Source: a virus. From it: 43,317 nucleotides of DNA. The notes under the pieces were generated by a model. It was given only the letters and a program-made list of their open reading frames with translations. It was not told the DNA's origin and searched no databases. This document shows, one piece after another, positions 36,018 through 43,317 of this stretch. The number at the start of each line of letters is the position of its first letter. Position 1 is the stretch's first letter. A program made the position numbers and the translations under genes. The stretch spans positions 1-43,317 of IMG/VR virus record IMGVR_UViG_3300038549_000012; one strand, 5' to 3'.

Positions 36018-36751
36018 CCACGGTGAATGATTTAATCAGTCGTTCGATGCGGGCTCTACAAGCTTTGGGCGATAACGAAGTCCCTACTGCTTCTGAATAC
36101 AACGATGGTCGAGTAGCGTTTAACTCAATGCTCGAATCTTTCTCTCTAGATGGACTCAGTTCCTATGTCATGCAGGAACAGAGTTTCAGTCTGGTCGTAG
36201 GAACGAACTCTTATACTATAGGTTCAGGCGGAGTGGTTAATGTCACCCGGCCTACGGAGATCACCCAAGCCTATATCAGGGATTCGCTTAATAACGACTT
36301 CTTGATGAACCTGCACACTAGAGACACCTGGAATCAAATTGGTAACAGGGGATCAAATATCACCAGTCAAATCCCTACAGACCTTTTCTATGATCCTCAA
36401 AACCCCCTAGGGGTCATCAACATCTTCCCGACTCCGAGCGAGGCGAATACATGCTTCTTCGATTCCACTTTACAGCTCACGACCTTCCCGAGTGCTACCA
36501 CTCAATTAGCCATGCCTATTGGTTACGAGAGGATGTATGTCTATAACCTCGCTGTTGAACTGGCGAGTATGTTTGGGTTTCCCATTCCCCCAGTACAACC
36601 GGGGCAGAAGAATGTTACTGTGTTAGCGATGGAGTCTTTGGAAAAAGTGAAAAGGATGAATATGCAATCCAAACCCATGATTGCGAACTATGATCCTTAC
36701 ATCGTGACCCGCTCAGACCAGACCTATAACATCTACCGTGGCGAGGGTTGA
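36014..36751 (+). CDS. Head-completion protein, P22 gp4-like
   Basis: A 245-residue protein with the gp4-type plan: a helical N-terminus (TVNDLISRSMRALQALGDNE, PTASEYNDGRVAFNSMLES), then a strand-rich middle (SFSLVVGTNSYTIGSGG, RPTEITQAYIRD), PQNPLGVINIFPTP and MPIGYERMYVYNLAVELA. In P22 this adaptor ring binds below the portal. ATGA overlap with the glycosyltransferase. Confidence 0.85.
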   Translation: MTTVNDLISRSMRALQALGDNEVPTASEYNDGRVAFNSMLESFSLDGLSSYVMQEQSFSLVVGTNSYTIGSGGVVNVTRPTEITQAYIRDSLNNDFLMNLHTRDTWNQIGNRGSNITSQIPTDLFYDPQNPLGVINIFPTPSEANTCFFDSTLQLTTFPSATTQLAMPIGYERMYVYNLAVELASMFGFPIPPVQPGQKNVTVLAMESLEKVKRMNMQSKPMIANYDPYIVTRSDQTYNIYRGEG

Positions 36752-38165
36752 ACTCTTTGGAGTGGGATTAGAAGGTAAGTCTCCGGCTATCACAGCTCAG
36801 AGAAGGATCAACTGTTTTATACAAAGAAACCAAGAGGGTGACAGGACCATGCTCTCTCTGATAGGGACACCCGGTCTTAGTCCTTTCTGTACAACTATAG
36901 GTTCAAATCCTTCGAGGGGAATGTGGCCAGTGGATTCTTTGGCTACACCTCTACTTTTCACCGTTCACGGTAATACACTCTATTCGGTGAATAACGCTGG
37001 TATCACTTCAGTCATCGGGACTATCGGGACGACCGCTGGAGATGTTTCAATGGTAGATGATGGAACCTATCTCATGCTGGTAGACGGGTTCAAGGGATAC
37101 TACTATGCTTTTTCAGGAGGGACTTTAACCCAGATCACCGATGGGAACTTTCCTTCTAACCCTACTACTGTGACTTGGCAGGATACTTATTTCATCGTTA
37201 CAGACGGACTTACAAACCAGGTCAATCTCTCAAACAATGGAGACCCTACGACTTGGCCTGCGGTGAATATCGGTTTTACAGGTGCCGCTCCCGGAGCACT
37301 TCAAGCAGGGATGGCGGATCATTCCATTCTGTGTCTCTTTGGTGGGCTTTTTGCCGAATTCTGGCAGGATGCCGGTCTTGCGGATTTCCCGTATGTGACT
37401 ATTCCGGGGTCGGCTCAAGAGTATGGTTTAGCAGCAGCCTTCAGTCTGTGTAAATACGACAATTCACTGGCGGGACTTTTCAAGAACAGAATGGGGGAAG
37501 TCAACGTCTCCAGACTTTCCGGTTTCAGACTTCAGCAGATCAGCACTCAAGAGCTTACTTATATCCTCAATCGGGAATATGTGAACGTCGCAGACTGTAA
37601 GGGCTTTGGATATATGTTGGGCGGTCATCCGATGCTGCAACTCGCCTTTCCAAGTGCTCAGAAGACTTGGGAATTCGATGGGGCGAGTGGGAGTTGGGGC
37701 GAGAGACAGTCTGCAAACGGTAGATATTGGGGGAATAAGTTTGCATCATTCGTGAATAGGCAGGTGGTTTCAGACTACAGAAATGGAAATCTGTACGAGA
37801 TTGATGATAACGTCTTCACCGATAACGGTGAGATCATGCCTATGGAGATTTGGTCAAAACATATCTGGGCCGATGACAAATACATCTCTATTCCCCAGAT
37901 TCAGATTGATATCCAGTCAGGGGTGGGGCTTACAAGTGGTCAGGGTGTAAACCCGCAGATCATGCTCTCAGTCTCTAAAGACGGGGGAAGAACATTTAGA
38001 GAAGTTGCCTGGACTTCAATGGGTGCGATAGGGGCCTATACTCAAAGAGTCATCTGGAGAAGATTGGGTCGAGCTAGAGACTGGGTGCTAAAGTTGAGAA
38101 TTACCGATCCGGTAAGACGGATCATCACCGGAGCCTCTGCGGAGATGGTAGGGGGTAGTTTCTAA
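36738..38165 (+). CDS. DNA stabilisation protein, P22 gp10-like
   Basis: A 475-residue protein from GTG 36738. Repeated strand pairs (TLYSVNNAGITSVIGTIG, DDGTYLMLVDGFKGYYYAFS, TWQDTYFIVTDGLTNQVNLS) and a late FREVAWTSMGAIG, YTQRVIWRRLGRARDWVLKL match the gp10 beta-propeller. In P22 the ring closes the portal vertex after packaging. It overlaps the gp4-like gene by 14 bases. Confidence 0.88.
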   Translation: MARVELFGVGLEGKSPAITAQRRINCFIQRNQEGDRTMLSLIGTPGLSPFCTTIGSNPSRGMWPVDSLATPLLFTVHGNTLYSVNNAGITSVIGTIGTTAGDVSMVDDGTYLMLVDGFKGYYYAFSGGTLTQITDGNFPSNPTTVTWQDTYFIVTDGLTNQVNLSNNGDPTTWPAVNIGFTGAAPGALQAGMADHSILCLFGGLFAEFWQDAGLADFPYVTIPGSAQEYGLAAAFSLCKYDNSLAGLFKNRMGEVNVSRLSGFRLQQISTQELTYILNREYVNVADCKGFGYMLGGHPMLQLAFPSAQKTWEFDGASGSWGERQSANGRYWGNKFASFVNRQVVSDYRNGNLYEIDDNVFTDNGEIMPMEIWSKHIWADDKYISIPQIQIDIQSGVGLTSGQGVNPQIMLSVSKDGGRTFREVAWTSMGAIGAYTQRVIWRRLGRARDWVLKLRITDPVRRIITGASAEMVGGSF

Positions 38166-38440
38166 TGGAAGGCCCTAATATCCAACAACCCCAAGCTCTT
38201 TCTCCGGTGCTACAGCCCGAGAGTGAACTACCAACTATTGAGTATGCGACCTTCTTTAACGTCCTTCAGTTGATCTCTTTTTATTCAACCCGATCAGGAA
38301 TTACATCAGAAAGACCCACAGCGAGCACTCAAGGTAGATGGGTGGGAATGCCATATTTCGACACTACTCTAGGTAAGACAGTGTTTCTCAAGTATGCAAG
38401 CAGTAGCGTCTGGGTGGATGGTTCTGGGGCAGTGGTATGA
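38165..38440 (+). CDS. Small conserved phage structural-region protein
   Basis: A 91-residue protein whose ATG overlaps the gp10-like stop (TAATGG). ERPTASTQGRWVGMPYFDTT, then LGKTVFLKYASSSVWVDGSG is a common ending in phage proteins, with a small beta-hairpin domain. Function unknown. Possibly a tail accessory. Confidence 0.65.
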   Translation: MEGPNIQQPQALSPVLQPESELPTIEYATFFNVLQLISFYSTRSGITSERPTASTQGRWVGMPYFDTTLGKTVFLKYASSSVWVDGSGAVV

Positions 38441-38859
38441 ACGATCTGATTACGCGGAGCAAGCTTGAAAATCTGGAAATGCTGATGCGAGAGTTTCCGC
38501 AGAGAGATATTCCTACGAAGCACTATTTTTCTCAAGGAGTATACGCAAGAGAAATAACGATTCCAAAGGATACGATCCTTACAGGCAAGATTCACAAATA
38601 TTCCCAACTGAATATCTTATCCAAGGGGGATATCTCGGTCTTGACCGAAGAAGGGATCAAAAGAGTACAGGCTCCCTTTACCATTGTTTCCCCTCCTGGG
38701 ACAAAAAGAGTAGCCTATGCCCATGAAGAAACTATCTGGACGACAATACATGGGACGGATTTGACCGATTTGGAAAGAATCGAGGAGCATTTCATAGCCA
38801 AAGATGACGCAGCCTATCTTGAGTTCTGCGAGAAATTGAGGATTCCATGTCTTGGGTAG
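38437..38859 (+). CDS. Cupin-like phage protein
   Basis: A 140-residue protein with ATGA overlap. VYAREITIPKDTILTGKIHK, YSQLNILSKGDISVLTEEGI, then APFTIVSPPGTKRVAYAHEE and TIWTTIHGT form a jelly-roll of the kind seen in phage metal-binding-like proteins. H and E residues at cupin metal positions are partly kept (HK, HEE). It lies between gp10-like and gp7-like genes, where P22 encodes gp26 and gp14. It may be an assembly factor rather than an enzyme. Confidence 0.75.
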   Translation: MNDLITRSKLENLEMLMREFPQRDIPTKHYFSQGVYAREITIPKDTILTGKIHKYSQLNILSKGDISVLTEEGIKRVQAPFTIVSPPGTKRVAYAHEETIWTTIHGTDLTDLERIEEHFIAKDDAAYLEFCEKLRIPCLG

Positions 38860-39578
38860 CTGTTGCTATAGGTGGTTCCGCTGTTCTAGGTGGTGTTCTG
38901 TCTCATGGGGCAGCGAACAGGCAAGAAGCCGCTGCTAGACGAGCCGCCCAGCAGCAGTTAGAGATGTATCAACAAACCCGTTCAGACTTGATGCCTTGGC
39001 AACAAGCTGGAAGGGTGGGATTGAACGAATTGATGATGCGTCTAGGTCTTCAGGGCGATAGGACTAATGCAAATTTCGGTCAACTCACTCACCAATTCGG
39101 TCTTTCGGACTTTCAGGAGTCTCCGGCTTATCAATTCAACCTCCAGCAGGGAAAACAAGCTCTTGATAAAGCCGCTGCTGCTAGAGGCAGGTTCTATAAT
39201 CCTTCGACCTTACAAGATATTGCCAAGTTCTCTCAGGGTTTGGCTTCGAACGAGTATCAAAACGCCTTCAGTAACTATCAAACCAACATGGGGAACATCT
39301 GGAACAGGCTCTTTGCTTTATCTGGTACGGGTCAAAACGCCGCAGCCCAACAAGGAGCTTTCGGATCGAATGCTGCTAATGCCGCTGGGGCTTATGGGAC
39401 TCAGGGAGCTAACGCCGCCGCCGCTGGGATGATAGGTATGGGGAATGCTTTAACGAGCGGGATAGGTAATTATCTCAACTACAACATGCTCCAGCAGATG
39501 ATGGCTGGAAATCAGGGAAGTTCAGTCAATATGTACCCTAATGCGACTGAACCTGTTGGCTGGAATATGGGTCCGTAA
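38847..39578 (+). CDS. DNA-injection protein, P22 gp7-like
   Basis: A 243-residue protein opening with a hydrophobic, glycine-rich span (VAVAIGGSAVLGGVLSHGAA). It continues RQEAAARRAAQQQLEMYQQT, RSDLMPWQQAGRVGLNELM, and FQESPAYQFNLQQGKQALDK. Asn/Ala/Gly-rich repeats follow. This is the layout of phage injection proteins that leave the capsid with the DNA and form a channel. Starts 13 bases inside the cupin-like gene. Confidence 0.85.
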   Translation: MSWVAVAIGGSAVLGGVLSHGAANRQEAAARRAAQQQLEMYQQTRSDLMPWQQAGRVGLNELMMRLGLQGDRTNANFGQLTHQFGLSDFQESPAYQFNLQQGKQALDKAAAARGRFYNPSTLQDIAKFSQGLASNEYQNAFSNYQTNMGNIWNRLFALSGTGQNAAAQQGAFGSNAANAAGAYGTQGANAAAAGMIGMGNALTSGIGNYLNYNMLQQMMAGNQGSSVNMYPNATEPVGWNMGP

Positions 39579-39580
39579 TC

Positions 39581-40987
39581 ATGCCGATTGATGCTTCTAT
39601 CCCTCTGCAAGTCCAGCCGCTGAAGATACCTTCAGCGAGTGAGGTCATGTCTCTTAGAGATTTAGCAGTGAGGTCTCAGATCAATCAAGCGACCTTAGAG
39701 GATAGGGTTAGACAGCAAGAGGAAAAAAATGCGCTTCTACAGTTGATGAAAGCCCCTGGGGCGGTCGATCCAGCTACCGGAAGACTAACTCCTCAAGCGA
39801 TAGGCCAGATCACCCAGATGAGTCCCAAGATGGGGATGGAGTTGGGTCATCAGCAACAAACTCTCGCCCTTCAGGATTTGAAGATCAACGAGAATAAGGA
39901 CGCGGTGAGAAGACAATACGGAATGGCCTATATTCAGAGTTATCAAGACGCTTTAGAAAGGGTAGGAGGTAATACACAAGAGGCCGAGAGGATCGCAAGA
40001 CAAAATACGATGACTGCGATTCAGTCTGCGGAAGCTGATGGATCTTTGGCCGCGAGAGGTTTGAGCAAGTCAGACATCGAGAAGCTAAAGATGCTCCCCC
40101 CAGTGGATCAAATGAGAACGATAGTCTCAGCTATGGGGGGATTCAAACCGGAAAGTCCGTTAGGAAAAGTCGAACAAGACTACAGAATGGGTCTCCTGAG
40201 CACCGAGGACTACAAAGCCCAAAAAGCGAAACTCAGTCATCTGGATTCTGAGAGACCCTTCTATCAGTTCTTGTACGGACCTAAAGGTGAGATTCTTGCC
40301 GGAAGCGGAAGAACTGGAAAAGTTGAGCCGGTCGGAATGGAGTCATTGAAAGGCCCGAGAGGCCAACAGAGGGTCGAGGAAGCGAAGGATATTGGTCAGG
40401 GGTTGGGTAAATACACCTCGACGGTCATGGAGGATGCGGCTAAAGCGAGTGTCTCCAATCGTTATCTGGATAACATGGTCGCTGCTGCTCAGGATTTCAC
40501 TCCGGGTAAATTGACTCCCATACAGAGCAACCTGATCCAATGGGCGCAAGCTGCCGGGGTTCCGGTGAGTGAAGAAGATAAGAGGTCCGCTGGAAGTATT
40601 CAGGCTCTTACGTCAATGGCGATCAAGATGGCGGGTACTGCTACAAGACAAGCCGATGCTCAACCTTCTCAGCTTCAGTACTTCAAGATTCTTGAGTCCA
40701 TGCCTAATGAAGCGAGAACTCCTGAAGGTTTTCAAAAGATCGTTGCTTATCTGAGAGACACGAACAACTACAGTGTCTTCAAGCATGAGCAATTGACTAA
40801 ATGGAGACAAGAACACGAGGGAAGTGCGGAAGGGTTTGAAGCCCAATGGCCCACAATGGCAAAGACTCTACCTTTGGTCTGGAATCAAAAACAACCCACA
40901 AGGGCACCTAAAGCAGCTCTAGATTATCTGAAAGCCCATCCTGAAACCTTAGAACAGTTCAAGGCGAAGTATGGCTACGCCCCCTAA
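39581..40987 (+). CDS. Ejection protein, gp20-like position (internal virion protein)
   Basis: A 468-residue, Gln-rich helical protein. It begins with a proline-containing start (IPLQVQPLKIPSASEVMSLR) and long helices (QINQATLEDRVRQQEEKNAL, LQDLKINENKDAVRRQYGMA). A C-terminal half repeats the GPKGEILAGSGRTGKVEPVG-type linker. Gene position after gp7-like fits the P22 gp20 slot. Sequence alone does not prove the assignment. Confidence 0.75.
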   Translation: MPIDASIPLQVQPLKIPSASEVMSLRDLAVRSQINQATLEDRVRQQEEKNALLQLMKAPGAVDPATGRLTPQAIGQITQMSPKMGMELGHQQQTLALQDLKINENKDAVRRQYGMAYIQSYQDALERVGGNTQEAERIARQNTMTAIQSAEADGSLAARGLSKSDIEKLKMLPPVDQMRTIVSAMGGFKPESPLGKVEQDYRMGLLSTEDYKAQKAKLSHLDSERPFYQFLYGPKGEILAGSGRTGKVEPVGMESLKGPRGQQRVEEAKDIGQGLGKYTSTVMEDAAKASVSNRYLDNMVAAAQDFTPGKLTPIQSNLIQWAQAAGVPVSEEDKRSAGSIQALTSMAIKMAGTATRQADAQPSQLQYFKILESMPNEARTPEGFQKIVAYLRDTNNYSVFKHEQLTKWRQEHEGSAEGFEAQWPTMAKTLPLVWNQKQPTRAPKAALDYLKAHPETLEQFKAKYGYAP

Positions 40988-42272
40988 TCCTTACGATCAG
41001 TTCGAGCCCAATCCATACGATCAGTTCGAGACTGAGGTAAAGACTCAGGAAAAGCCCAAGTCTTATCTTGGGATCAAAGGCGGTCGAGAAGCAGTAGAAA
41101 AGAGGGTTGGAAAGATACCCGAGTTTCTTTCAGGGGCGATGGAGTCATTCCAAAAGCTCAATAGGGAGACTGGAGACCCCCTAGAGAAGATGGGCTATCA
41201 GGCTGGGGGGGCGGTAACTGATATCACTAAAAGCCCAGCCCTTGGAACCTTGGCTAATTTAGCTATCCAATTCGGGCCAGGGATGCTGATCAAGCCCGCA
41301 GACATACCGGGAAAGGTTCCGCTTTCCAAGATTGGCGCGGTGAAGGCGGAGACTTTGAAGGCTGCGGATCAATTGGGGTATGTCGTTCCACCCTCGGCTA
41401 GAGGAGGTGGTTTTCTCTCCAAGAGGCTAGAAAGCATCGGGGGTAAAGCCGCTGTAGGCCAAGAGGCAGCTATCAGGAATCAAGTTGTGACAAATGCCAT
41501 AGCTGCTAAAGAAGCGGGATTAGCAACTGGGACTCCGATCACCGAAGGATCACTTGCAGCGGCTAGGGAACAGATGGCCGCTCCCTATAAAGCCGTAGCT
41601 CAAGTCTCGCCCATTGCGGAGAGGGCTTTGGAGCGTTTGAAGATCGCAAGGAATGACGCTAAGGGTCTGTGGAATTTCTATATGAGGTCCGCTGATCCAA
41701 GAGTCCTGAAAGAGGCTCAAGCCCTAGATAGGACTGCCGAGACCCTAGAGAGGGTCATTGAGAGAGAAGCGACCAAAGCAGGTCAACCTCAACTCATTGA
41801 CGCCCTCAGAGAAGCTAGGAGGGCTATAGCCAAGAACTATACCGTAGAAAAGGCCCTGAACGTCGGTAGTGGTGATATAGATGCTAGGGTGATAGGTAGG
41901 ATGCTCGACCAGGGAAAGCCTCTCTCAGGCGATTTGAAGACCGTAGGGAAGTTCGCTCAAGCCTTCGGCTCTTACGCTAGGGAGGCTTCTGGAATCCCTA
42001 CTCCAGGAGTCTCGAAATCAGAAGCTATCCTAGCCGCCTTACTGGCTGCCGGTGGTGGTGGGGCGACGATGTATCAACAAGGTCACCCTTACGGAGCGGC
42101 TTTGGGGGCGCTTCCTTTACTCGCTACTCCAGCTAGAGGGCTGGCGCTTTCGAAGATGATGACCCCTGCGGTCGAGACTGTTCCTTTGAGTGGAATTCTC
42201 AGACGACCTATTCAAGGTTCGATGATTCCTCTTTCACAGATGAATCCCTGGGAAGTCGAAAGGGGAGATTAG
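40971..42272 (+). CDS. Ejection protein, gp16-like position
   Basis: A 433-residue protein that starts with a tandem NPYDQFEPNPYDQFE repeat. Ala/Lys-rich helices follow (AAREQMAAPYKAVAQVSPI, DALREARRAIAKNYTVEKAL). A glycine/alanine span (AILAALLAAGGGGATMY) could insert in a membrane. Third ejection-type gene in a row, matching gp7-gp20-gp16 order. It overlaps the previous gene by 17 bases. It is followed by a TTG-started fibre gene. Confidence 0.75.
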   Translation: MATPPNPYDQFEPNPYDQFETEVKTQEKPKSYLGIKGGREAVEKRVGKIPEFLSGAMESFQKLNRETGDPLEKMGYQAGGAVTDITKSPALGTLANLAIQFGPGMLIKPADIPGKVPLSKIGAVKAETLKAADQLGYVVPPSARGGGFLSKRLESIGGKAAVGQEAAIRNQVVTNAIAAKEAGLATGTPITEGSLAAAREQMAAPYKAVAQVSPIAERALERLKIARNDAKGLWNFYMRSADPRVLKEAQALDRTAETLERVIEREATKAGQPQLIDALREARRAIAKNYTVEKALNVGSGDIDARVIGRMLDQGKPLSGDLKTVGKFAQAFGSYAREASGIPTPGVSKSEAILAALLAAGGGGATMYQQGHPYGAALGALPLLATPARGLALSKMMTPAVETVPLSGILRRPIQGSMIPLSQMNPWEVERGD

Positions 42273-42273
42273 A

Positions 42274-43317
42274 TTGGCGTATTACGTACCCGACCCAATC
42301 CAAGGGGTTCAACTCATCCCCGGAGGTAATACCCCAGCAGCGGGGGCGTTGCTCTTTTGCTATGAGGTCGGGACCACTACCAAGCAGGATACTTATACAG
42401 ACCAGACCGCCTCTACGGCCCGCACTAATCCTATCGTCCTAGACTCCGGAGGGAACATTCCAGGGAATGGTGAGGTCTGGATCGCCTCTAGTGCGAAGTT
42501 TGTTCTGGCTCCGAGTAATGATACCGATCCACCTGGGAGTCCTTACTGGACTAGAGATAACGTACCCGGAGTCAATAACGTCACCACCACCCCTCTTCAG
42601 GAATGGGTTACAGGGTCTACAGCGACCTTCGTGGGGACACATTCATTCACTTTAGTAGGAGATCAAACATCTCTCTATACATTGGGAAGAAGAATCAAAG
42701 CCACGGTCACAGGTGGAGATAGGTACGGAGTTGTTACTTCTTCAGCCTTCGGAACCTCGACGAACATAGGAGTCCTTCTAGACTCTGGGACATTAAACTC
42801 AGGTCTCTCAGCAGTCTATTACGGGCTTCTCTCTACTCCTAATGGTTCGGTCCCTTGGACGCAATATGGGAGTTCTGGATCGTTTGCGATGGGACCTTTG
42901 ACATTCCTGAATGTAGCTTACAACTCTGCCTACAATGTAGTTTCCTCCGGAGCGGCTCCGGACATTTGGAACCAGGGTAACATCATCAATTTTTCTGTTA
43001 GTAGCGTGGTTTCGACATTCTCCAATGCCCCTCAAGCTGGGGCGACTCGTATTCTCGTACTGACTTCCTCAGCGACTTTCGTAAGCAGCGCATCCCTTAG
43101 TCTGGGGATTGGCACTCTTCCGATGGAGAGTGGAGATGCTTTGGAAGTCATCGCTACTTCTACGAATACATTCAATGCCTATCAGAGGTCTTTAGGCGGT
43201 CAGGCTTTGACTTATCTGACTTCAACTCAAGTATCAAACTCTTCAAGCATCGCTATTTTGAATGTCTTTACTAGCAGATACAATGAGTTTGAAATCCATG
43301 CTCACAATGTACTCCCG
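42274..43317 (+). CDS. Tail fibre/spike paralogue, N-terminal part (3' end outside window)
   Basis: The frame opens at TTG 42274, two bases after the previous stop, with AGGGGAGA upstream, and is open to the window end (348 codons). Residues 2 to about 190 closely match the tailspike head-binding region (PDPIQGVQLIPGGNTPAAGA, DTYTDQTASTARTNPIVLD). The later part has no beta-helix signature (RYNEFEIHAHNVLP near the edge). The end of this kind of protein is found at window position 2-373. It overlaps no other frame, but the TTG start makes it easy to miss. Confidence 0.85.
   Translation, partial: MAYYVPDPIQGVQLIPGGNTPAAGALLFCYEVGTTTKQDTYTDQTASTARTNPIVLDSGGNIPGNGEVWIASSAKFVLAPSNDTDPPGSPYWTRDNVPGVNNVTTTPLQEWVTGSTATFVGTHSFTLVGDQTSLYTLGRRIKATVTGGDRYGVVTSSAFGTSTNIGVLLDSGTLNSGLSAVYYGLLSTPNGSVPWTQYGSSGSFAMGPLTFLNVAYNSAYNVVSSGAAPDIWNQGNIINFSVSSVVSTFSNAPQAGATRILVLTSSATFVSSASLSLGIGTLPMESGDALEVIATSTNTFNAYQRSLGGQALTYLTSTQVSNSSSIAILNVFTSRYNEFEIHAHNVLP

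Noticed and set aside
1-43317. Integrase, attachment sites or lysogeny repressor
   Set aside because: No recombinase motif was seen and the only regulators are two small HTH proteins. A temperate life style cannot be claimed.
1-43317. CRISPR arrays or insertion sequences
   Set aside because: No regularly spaced repeats or transposase frames were seen. The short repeats found are leaders or gene joints.

Overview
The window reads as almost all of a tailed double-stranded DNA phage genome of the P22-like (short-tailed, podovirus) assembly type. The evidence is a two-gene terminase, a P22-type portal, a scaffold, a P22-type coat, gp4-like and gp10-like head-closure proteins, a gp7-like injection protein, two more ejection-type proteins, and a beta-helix tailspike. 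A Gram-negative host is inferred from the nested Rz/Rz1 spanin pair, the lipoprotein signals and the heptose-type sugar genes. The right edge holds the first 348 codons of a tail-fibre gene and the left edge holds what looks like its last 123 codons. The window is therefore probably a circularly permuted, near-complete genome cut inside that gene, although the frames miss each other by one base at the junction.

Layout. 1-2654: tail-fibre C-terminus, a reverse-strand lipoprotein with a metzincin-like motif, and the tailspike. 2663-4563: lysis cassette (three small membrane proteins, M15-type endolysin, nested Rz/Rz1). 4556-8121: a leftward operon of about 14 small, mostly unrecognised genes joined by 4-base overlaps. 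8122-8251: divergent promoter region. 8252-13928: rightward early region of very small genes, including an HTH protein, a replication-protein C-terminal domain, a second HTH protein and a NinG-like endonuclease. It also holds a repeated 36-bp leader element and a strongly structured candidate RNA gene near 11650-11765 with its own promoter and terminator. 13925-21845: eleven overlapping genes for sugar-nucleotide synthesis. 21910-42272: packaging, head and tail genes, with accessory insertions for surface-type proteins, a GroES-like co-chaperonin, a methyltransferase-like protein and a three-domain glycosyltransferase. 42274-end: the tail-fibre N-terminus.

How it may work together. The sugar cassette combines a GmhA-like sedoheptulose-7-phosphate isomerase, a transaldolase, separate HldE-type nucleotidyltransferase and kinase, three NAD(P)-dependent sugar enzymes, a UDP-glucose-dehydrogenase-like protein without its catalytic cysteine, a thiamine-diphosphate enzyme split over two genes and an FkbM methyltransferase. 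Together they look able to make a heptose-derived, possibly carbon-extended and methylated nucleotide sugar. The triple glycosyltransferase inside the head operon is the obvious candidate to use it, on the virion, the host surface or DNA. This chain is inference. The individual family assignments rest on visible motifs.

No integrase, DNA polymerase, primase, helicase, tRNA or CRISPR was recognised. The early regions are largely unknown short genes, many below 60 codons.
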